A stretch of 17,728 bases of DNA from Thermococcus sp. (GTDB taxonomy: Archaea > Methanobacteriota_B > Thermococci > Thermococcales > Thermococcaceae). Shown piece after piece: positions 14,129 to 17,728 of this stretch; positions within the stretch are counted from its first letter, which is position 1, and the number at the start of each line of letters is the position of its first letter. The notes beneath the pieces were generated by a model. That model worked only from the letters and a program-made list of their open reading frames with translations, was not told the origin of the DNA and did no database searches. The translations under genes and the position numbers were made by a program. The stretch spans positions 1 through 17,728 of the forward strand of contig NZ_JAMONU010000020.1 in NCBI RefSeq assembly GCF_027066465.1, in the 5' to 3' direction.

Positions 14129-14398
14129 TCACCACCTTACCGCGATGGCGAAGTCGGGGCAGAGAAGCTCACAGAGCTTGCACTTGACACACTTCTCCGC
14201 GTGAATCGGGACTGGATAGTGGACACCCTTCTCGCTCAGCTCCTTGCTCCACTCGAAGACCTTCCTCGGGCACATCTCGACACAAATTCCACAGCCCTTG
14301 CAGAGAAATGTATCAACGTCAATCTCAACGATTCCTTCCGCCTTTCCGACGACAAGATAGCCGTTTTTTTCGACAACAGTGTTCGTGTTCTCGGCCAT
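14129..14398 (-). CDS. korD: 2-oxoacid:ferredoxin oxidoreductase delta subunit (two 4Fe-4S ferredoxin)
   Basis: Predicted 89-residue ferredoxin-like subunit that carries electrons from the thiamine diphosphate site to ferredoxin. Two cluster motifs are visible: CKGCGICVEMCP and CVKCKLCELLCP, each C-x2-C-x2-C-x3-C-P. The ATG at 14398 is chosen because GAGGTGG lies five bases upstream; a GTG at 14407 is in frame but sits on that site. It is the first gene of the seven-gene operon and the only delta gene in it, although two alpha-beta-gamma sets follow. It may serve the first set only or both. Confidence 0.95.
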   Translation of the reverse strand: MAENTNTVVEKNGYLVVGKAEGIVEIDVDTFLCKGCGICVEMCPRKVFEWSKELSEKGVHYPVPIHAEKCVKCKLCELLCPDFAIAVRW

Positions 14399-14437
14399 CG
14401 GAACCACCTCTCGACGTGGCCTTTTACGTTTGTCAAC

Positions 14438-14451
14438 ATTTAAAGCTTTCG
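14438..14451 (-). promoter_or_regulatory. Promoter of the seven-gene oxidoreductase operon (BRE and TATA box)
   Basis: Read on the minus strand, CGAAAGCTTTAAAT combines a BRE-like purine stretch (14446-14451) and a TATA box (CTTTAAAT, 14438-14445). Transcription would start near 14416, giving an 18-base leader with the GAGGTGG site. This is among the clearest promoters in the window. Confidence 0.65.
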
Positions 14452-14456
14452 CGGGG

Positions 14457-14470
14457 GGACATTGATGTCC
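14457..14470. promoter_or_regulatory. Perfect palindrome GGACAT-TG-ATGTCC just upstream of the kor promoter
   Basis: A perfect 6-2-6 inverted repeat begins six bases upstream of the BRE of the oxidoreductase operon. Such a site is well placed for an activator or for a repressor that hinders TFB. It does not match the SurR motif (GTTnnnAAC). The regulator is unknown. Confidence 0.5.
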
Positions 14471-14542
14471 AGAAAAGGTTCATTCGAGGGCAAACGTGCA
14501 TCGGGATAAAAGTTTTGGAGAAGGCAGGGGGCTTTCGAAGAA

Positions 14543-15517
14543 TCACCATGTAACCAGCTGCCAGTCGAGTAAACCGTTCTCGACGATGTAGCTCCACCGC
14601 TCCCTGCACTCCGGCTTGAGGTTTTCGATGTGTTTCAAATCCTGCGTTGCCGAGAACTTCTTAATGGCTCTGCCGATAACGCGGTCGTAGTCGGTCAGAC
14701 AGTTGTGGGGTCCGCGCTTTGAACCCGCTCCCACGGGGTCGCTCAGGATTCTCTTGTCCGGGAACTTTTTCTTCGCCCAGATTAAGACCTCGACCGCGCT
14801 CCAGAGCCACGGCGGGCGGTACTCGTTCTTCTCCCACAGCCTCTCGTAGAGCGTCCCCTTCTGAATGTCAGTGATGTTTATCGAGAAGGTATCAGTGTAG
14901 GGCTCGGCCTTGATTATGCTCTCCTTGACGTCCTCTATTGCCGTTCTTTCGCTCAGGAAAATCGGCTTCAGCAGGAGGTAAGTCTTGACTTTCGCTCCGG
15001 CTTTTCTCGTTATTTCCGAGGCCCTTACGAAGTCCTCGAAGGTGTTGCCCTTGTTTATCGAGACGTCGGCGACGTCGTCGTTGGCTGTCTCCAGCCCTAT
15101 AGCAACCTCGAAGTGCTTATCCGGAACTATCTCGGCCAGCTCTTTAACCGCGTCGTAGCGAACCAGCTCGCTCCTGCTCTCGATGACGATTTCCTCAACG
15201 TTCTCCATCTCCGCCAGAAGCTCGAAGATTTTTCTTCTCGTTTCAGGTTTGAGCTCGCCGTTGTCGAGGAAAGAGCCTGATGTGAACATTCTGACCGCTA
15301 AAGGACCTTTCTTACCCCTGATTTTCTCCAGCGCTTCCCTCACGTAGTCGACTATCGCTTCCTGGCTCCACTTCACCTTCGGCGCGGCAGTTGGATAGGC
15401 GCACATGTAGCAGGCCTTTCCTATTCTGAAGCGGTAGCAACCTATCGTGGGCAGGATTATGAAGAGCGCCGTTCCCGGTTTGCCAGCGACGTTGTCCTCG
15501 CTCGTCCAGTAGGTCAT
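14543..15517 (-). CDS. Radical SAM protein, archaeosine biosynthesis (RaSEA) type
   Basis: Predicted 324-residue radical SAM enzyme. The cluster motif is Cys27-x8-Cys36-x2-Cys39 (GCYRFRIGKACYMCAYP), followed by MFTSGSFLDNGE, IESRSELV and AIGLETAND blocks typical of the Elp3-like radical SAM core. The wide first spacing, length and lack of extra domains fit TIGR01210 proteins, shown to be RaSEA. RaSEA works with ArcS to turn the lysine-preQ0 adduct at position 15 of tRNA into archaeosine. The start at 15517 follows AGGTGAG and a TATA-like CTTTAAAAAC (minus strand, about 15547-15556). It is transcribed in the same direction as the kor operon but separated from it by 145 bases containing the kor promoter, so it is not part of that operon. 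Assignment to RaSEA is from memory of the motif; radical SAM is certain. Confidence 0.8.
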   Translation of the reverse strand: MTYWTSEDNVAGKPGTALFIILPTIGCYRFRIGKACYMCAYPTAAPKVKWSQEAIVDYVREALEKIRGKKGPLAVRMFTSGSFLDNGELKPETRRKIFELLAEMENVEEIVIESRSELVRYDAVKELAEIVPDKHFEVAIGLETANDDVADVSINKGNTFEDFVRASEITRKAGAKVKTYLLLKPIFLSERTAIEDVKESIIKAEPYTDTFSINITDIQKGTLYERLWEKNEYRPPWLWSAVEVLIWAKKKFPDKRILSDPVGAGSKRGPHNCLTDYDRVIGRAIKKFSATQDLKHIENLKPECRERWSYIVENGLLDWQLVTW

Positions 15518-15574
15518 GCTCTCACCTGAGGGGCGTTGGGACAGGGGTTTTTAAAGGTGAGCCATGTCAAAACG

Positions 15575-15582
15575 TATTTAAG
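15575..15582 (+). promoter_or_regulatory. Putative TATA box for vapBC-2 and surE
   Basis: TATTTAAG, preceded by AAAACG, would place the transcription start near 15604, just before the ribosome binding site GGTGAGG (15605-15611). A second TATA-like run at 15547-15556 probably serves the divergent radical SAM gene. Confidence 0.45.
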
Positions 15583-15613
15583 GGTGGTAATAAAATCAAA
15601 AAATGGTGAGGAT

Positions 15614-15832
15614 ATGGAAGTAATGGTAAAACGCCTCGACTCCCAAGGCAGACTTCTCATTCCCCGTGAGATTAGGGAGAAGCTTGGCGACGAAGTCATA
15701 ATAGTTGACCTTGGGGATAGGGTGGAGCTCCTTCCGAGGAAAAGGGTGGACCTGAAGAAGTTCTTCGACAGCGTTGAGATTGATGAGCTGAAGGAGTGGG
15801 AGGAGCTCAAGAAGGAGCTGTGGATGGAATGA
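15614..15832 (+). CDS. vapB: AbrB/SpoVT-type VapB antitoxin (module 2)
   Basis: Predicted 72-residue antitoxin. The N-terminal half (VMVKRLDSQGRLLIPREIREKLG) is the swapped-hairpin AbrB/SpoVT fold: a strand, the D-x-x-GR-x-x-IP turn and the REIREKL helix. It would bind DNA as a dimer and repress its own operon. The acidic C-terminal part (FDSVEIDELKEWEELKKE) would block the toxin. I take ATG 15614 as start; ATG 15623 is also possible and its distance from GGTGAGG is longer. The stop overlaps the toxin start by four bases (ATGA). Confidence 0.88.
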   Translation: MEVMVKRLDSQGRLLIPREIREKLGDEVIIVDLGDRVELLPRKRVDLKKFFDSVEIDELKEWEELKKELWME

Positions 15833-16245
15833 GGTTTATTGATGCCAACGTCTTCATATACGCGTTTCTAAGGCCGAAGAGGGAGCCTCCGGAGAACGTT
15901 AAGGAAATCAAGGAGCGGGCCAAGGCGATACTCACGAGGGTGAGCGATGGCGAGCGTGTTGTAACTACGGTCGTCCACCTGAGCGAGGTTGCCAACGTCC
16001 TCGAGAGCAGGGGAGGAAAGAAGAAGGCCGTTGAGGTCGTTCTGGCGGTTTTAACGAGTGAGAACATTGAAGTTCTTCCGGTTTCTCCCGGCGACTACTT
16101 GAAGGCCTCCCTCATAGCTGAGGAGAAAAACCTCGGCGTGAACGACGCTTTGGCCTACGTTAAGATGAAAGAGCTTGACATAGAGGAAATTTACACGTTC
16201 GATAGGGACTTTGAAAAGCTCGATGTCAGGGTGGTGAACGAATGA
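15829..16245 (+). CDS. vapC: VapC-type PIN-domain ribonuclease toxin (module 2)
   Basis: Predicted 138-residue PIN-domain protein. Asp5 (FIDAN), Glu53 (HLSEVAN), Asp106 (GVNDALAYVKM) and Asp125/Asp127 (FDRDF) give a complete acidic metal site, so the ribonuclease is probably active. The ATG at 15829 overlaps the antitoxin stop (ATGA), and the toxin stop in turn overlaps the surE start (ATGA, 16242-16245). Composition is like that of neighbouring genes, in contrast to module 1, which suggests long residence. The partner antitoxin is of the AbrB type, again unlike module 1, so the two modules are not recent copies of each other. Confidence 0.92.
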   Translation: MRFIDANVFIYAFLRPKREPPENVKEIKERAKAILTRVSDGERVVTTVVHLSEVANVLESRGGKKKAVEVVLAVLTSENIEVLPVSPGDYLKASLIAEEKNLGVNDALAYVKMKELDIEEIYTFDRDFEKLDVRVVNE

Positions 16246-17015
16246 GAATCCTCCTCACCAACGACGACGGAATTTACTCCAACGGCCTGCGCGCCGCTGT
16301 GAAAGCCCTGAGTGAGCTCGGCAAGGTTTACGTCGTTGCTCCGCTCTTCCAGAGGAGTGCGAGCGGCAGGGCCATGACGCTCCACAGGCCGATAAGGGCC
16401 AAGCGCGTTGACATCCCCAAAGCGAAAGTAGCTTACGGAATAGACGGGACTCCAACGGATTGCGTGATTTTCGCTTTGGCTCGCTTCGGCGGCTTCGATT
16501 TAGCGGTCAGCGGGATTAACCTCGGTGAGAACCTCAGCACGGAGATAACCGTCTCCGGGACAGCTTCAGCGGCGATAGAGGCATCAACTCACGGGATTCC
16601 GAGCATAGCGATTAGCCTCGAGGTGGAGTGGAAGAAAACGCTTGGCGAGGGTGAAGGGGTTGACTTCTCGGTCTCGGCGCACTTCCTCAGGAGAATAGCC
16701 GGTGCAGTCCTTGAGAGGGGCCTTCCCGAGGGCGTTGACATGCTCAACGTCAACGTTCCGAGCGACGCGACGGAGGAAACGGAGATAGCAATCACCCGCT
16801 TAGCCAGAAAGCGATACTCCCCGACAGTCGAGGAAAGGATTGACCCGAAGGGCAACCCCTACTACTGGATTGTTGGCAAACTTGTCCAAGACTTTGAGCC
16901 GGGAACCGATGCCTACGCCCTGAAGGTCGAGAGGAAGGTCAGCGTCACGCCGATAAACATTGACATGACGGCGAGGGTGGATTTTGGGGAGTTGGCGAAG
17001 GCCCTAGACGTTTAA
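16242..17015 (+). CDS. surE: 5'-nucleotidase SurE
   Basis: Predicted 257-residue SurE phosphatase, which removes phosphate from nucleoside 5'- and 3'-monophosphates with a divalent metal in the cytoplasm. Metal and catalytic residues are Asp8 and Asp9 (TNDDG), Ser39 (QRSASG) and Asn93 (SGINLGEN). The GTPTDCV block and the SGTASAA helix are standard for the family. Length is normal. The ATG overlaps the toxin stop by four bases, so surE is probably translated from the same mRNA as vapBC-2. An own promoter inside vapC cannot be excluded. Confidence 0.96.
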   Translation: MRILLTNDDGIYSNGLRAAVKALSELGKVYVVAPLFQRSASGRAMTLHRPIRAKRVDIPKAKVAYGIDGTPTDCVIFALARFGGFDLAVSGINLGENLSTEITVSGTASAAIEASTHGIPSIAISLEVEWKKTLGEGEGVDFSVSAHFLRRIAGAVLERGLPEGVDMLNVNVPSDATEETEIAITRLARKRYSPTVEERIDPKGNPYYWIVGKLVQDFEPGTDAYALKVERKVSVTPINIDMTARVDFGELAKALDV

Positions 17016-17025
17016 TTCTAGTCAA

Positions 17026-17032
17026 TTTTTTT
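17026..17032 (+). terminator. T-run terminator after surE
   Basis: Seven T residues follow the surE stop by eleven bases. Oligo-T runs are the usual intrinsic termination signal in archaea, so this is the likely end of the vapBC-surE transcript. Confidence 0.5.
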
Positions 17033-17035
17033 GGC

Positions 17036-17064
17036 GAAACCCTTATCTTGAGGATCACTATAAG
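17036..17064 (+). promoter_or_regulatory. Promoter region of the membrane protein gene
   Basis: GAAACCCTTATC (17035-17046) and ACTATAAG (17058-17065) both resemble BRE/TATA elements. The first would start transcription near 17070, leaving about 24 bases with GGAGGTGA before the GTG at 17094; the second would start it nearly on the ribosome binding site. Confidence 0.35.
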
Positions 17065-17093
17065 TTGTAGTTAATTTTTGTGGAGGTGAAACG

Positions 17094-17549
17094 GTGAGGT
17101 CCTCCAAACTTCATCATTGGCTTGTGCTCGCCTTGGCAACGGCATGGGAGTTCCTTCTCCTCTACAATATGACTTGGCTGTGGAACTACTACATCGAAAG
17201 CGGGAGGGTTTACATTCGGGACGGAATCCCCTCCTGTTGGTTCTGGTATTCTCCATCGCTTCCCTTCGTCCTCCTTCCGGCGATTGTTCTCCTTGTCATT
17301 TACGTTCGCTTCAAAGAACCTCGGCTTAAGAAATCGGGCCTCGCCATTGGGTTACCCGCTCTGTCAGTGGTCCTCGTCTCCCTCTTAAATCCAAAAGGCT
17401 CATTCCCCGTCCTACTCGCAATCTCCGCTGGTGTTGGTGCCATATTGGGAAAAGGTAGGGGAGAAAAGGCGTTGCTTTTCCTCGAAGGTTTTTTGCCGGG
17501 GTTTGTCGTGTTTATGATAATACTCGGTGGACTTGCGGTCAGTTGCTGA
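17094..17549 (+). CDS. Multi-pass membrane protein of unknown function
   Basis: Predicted 151-residue membrane protein with about five hydrophobic segments (residues near 9-31, 53-73, 81-98, 104-119 and 127-149). The first loop (about 32-52, YIESGRVYIRDGIPSCWFWY) is aromatic-rich. There is no signal-peptide cleavage site and no motif I can tie to a family. The start is GTG at 17094, well supported by GGAGGTGA (17082-17089). It stands alone between the surE terminator and the converging ftsY gene. Function unknown. Confidence 0.8.
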   Translation: MRSSKLHHWLVLALATAWEFLLLYNMTWLWNYYIESGRVYIRDGIPSCWFWYSPSLPFVLLPAIVLLVIYVRFKEPRLKKSGLAIGLPALSVVLVSLLNPKGSFPVLLAISAGVGAILGKGRGEKALLFLEGFLPGFVVFMIILGGLAVSC

Positions 17550-17640
17550 TGGGGAAGAAGTTTAAACACGCTGGCATGAGAACGGGCTATATGTAGTGGT
17601 TCGCATGGGGCTGGGCGTCAAAGTATGAGAAAAAAAGAGC
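17550..17640. other. Convergent intergenic region with an unassigned TATA-like box
   Basis: AGTTTAAAC (about 17559-17567) is a palindromic TATA-like element with no gene behind it on the plus strand before ftsY ends. On the minus strand it lies downstream of ftsY. I see no C/D or H/ACA box and no convincing short open frame. Confidence 0.3.
17630..17636 (-). terminator. T-run terminator of ftsY
   Basis: On the minus strand the ftsY stop (17643-17641) is followed within a few bases by seven T residues, a usual archaeal terminator. Confidence 0.5.
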
Positions 17641-17728
17641 TCACTCCTCCCCGAAAATCCTGTCCACGAACCACTTCTCGTCGAAGGGCTTTAAGTCGTC
17701 GTAGCCCTGGCCAACGCCGACGAAGAGT
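17641..17728 (-). CDS. ftsY: Signal recognition particle receptor FtsY, C-terminal end (partial)
   Basis: The last 28 codons of a gene that begins beyond the right edge. The peptide has the FVGVGQGYDDLKPFD block, the closing element of SRP-type GTPases (G-x-G-[EQ]-x-x-D-D-L-x-x-F), and ends WFVDRIFGEE. This matches the C-terminus of FtsY better than SRP54, which would continue into an M domain. FtsY docks the signal recognition particle with its ribosome at the membrane. Only the tail is visible, so nothing can be said of its N-terminal domain. Confidence 0.88.
   Translation of the reverse strand, partial: LFVGVGQGYDDLKPFDEKWFVDRIFGEE

Noticed and set aside
17605..17628. Seven-codon open frame in the ftsY gap
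   Set aside because: Too short and without a ribosome binding site.
1..17728. CRISPR array, transfer RNA, insertion sequence or provirus
   Set aside because: No regularly spaced repeats, cloverleaf with T-loop consensus, transposase or integrase gene was seen on either strand.

Overview
The window looks like part of a Thermococcales chromosome (Thermococcus or a close relative). The grounds are archaeal-type genes (prefoldin, archaeosine radical-SAM protein, SurE, 2-oxoacid:ferredoxin oxidoreductases), GGTGG/GGAGGTG ribosome binding sites, archaeal TATA/BRE promoters, dense overlapping operons and a fairly GC-rich background. I see no tRNA, rRNA, CRISPR array, insertion sequence or replication origin.

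Layout. (1) 1-3276: the end of a helical protein, then two paralogous membrane proteins, each with a signal peptide, an ectodomain, one transmembrane segment and a cytoplasmic winged-helix DNA-binding domain. They bracket a secreted, sequon-rich helical protein. (2) 3413-6146: methionyl-tRNA synthetase (minus strand) divergent from a small PTPS/QueD-family enzyme that has Glu instead of the catalytic Cys. (3) 6147-7709: an A+T-richer insert-like stretch with a VapBC toxin-antitoxin pair and an unrecognised gene broken by a one-base frameshift. (4) 7712-9041: a DUF192 protein divergent from a prefoldin alpha / beta-like pair. (5) 9031-14398 (minus strand): a seven-gene delta-alpha-beta-gamma plus alpha-beta-gamma operon for two 2-oxoacid:ferredoxin oxidoreductases, led by a strong promoter with a perfect palindrome beside it. 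(6) 14543-15517: a radical SAM protein of the archaeosine (RaSEA) type. (7) 15614-17015: a second VapBC pair coupled by a 4-base overlap to surE. (8) 17094-17549: a multi-pass membrane protein; then the 3' end of ftsY.

How the genes fit together. The large operon encodes CoA-dependent oxidation of 2-oxoacids with ferredoxin as acceptor, central to peptide fermentation in these organisms. Only one ferredoxin-like delta subunit is present for two alpha-beta-gamma sets. The metG, prefoldin, RaSEA and ftsY genes are housekeeping functions in translation, folding and secretion. The less understood parts are the tethered winged-helix pair at the left end, the frameshifted gene beside VapBC, and the candidate operator palindromes. 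I did not find a clear large novel defence or mobile system.
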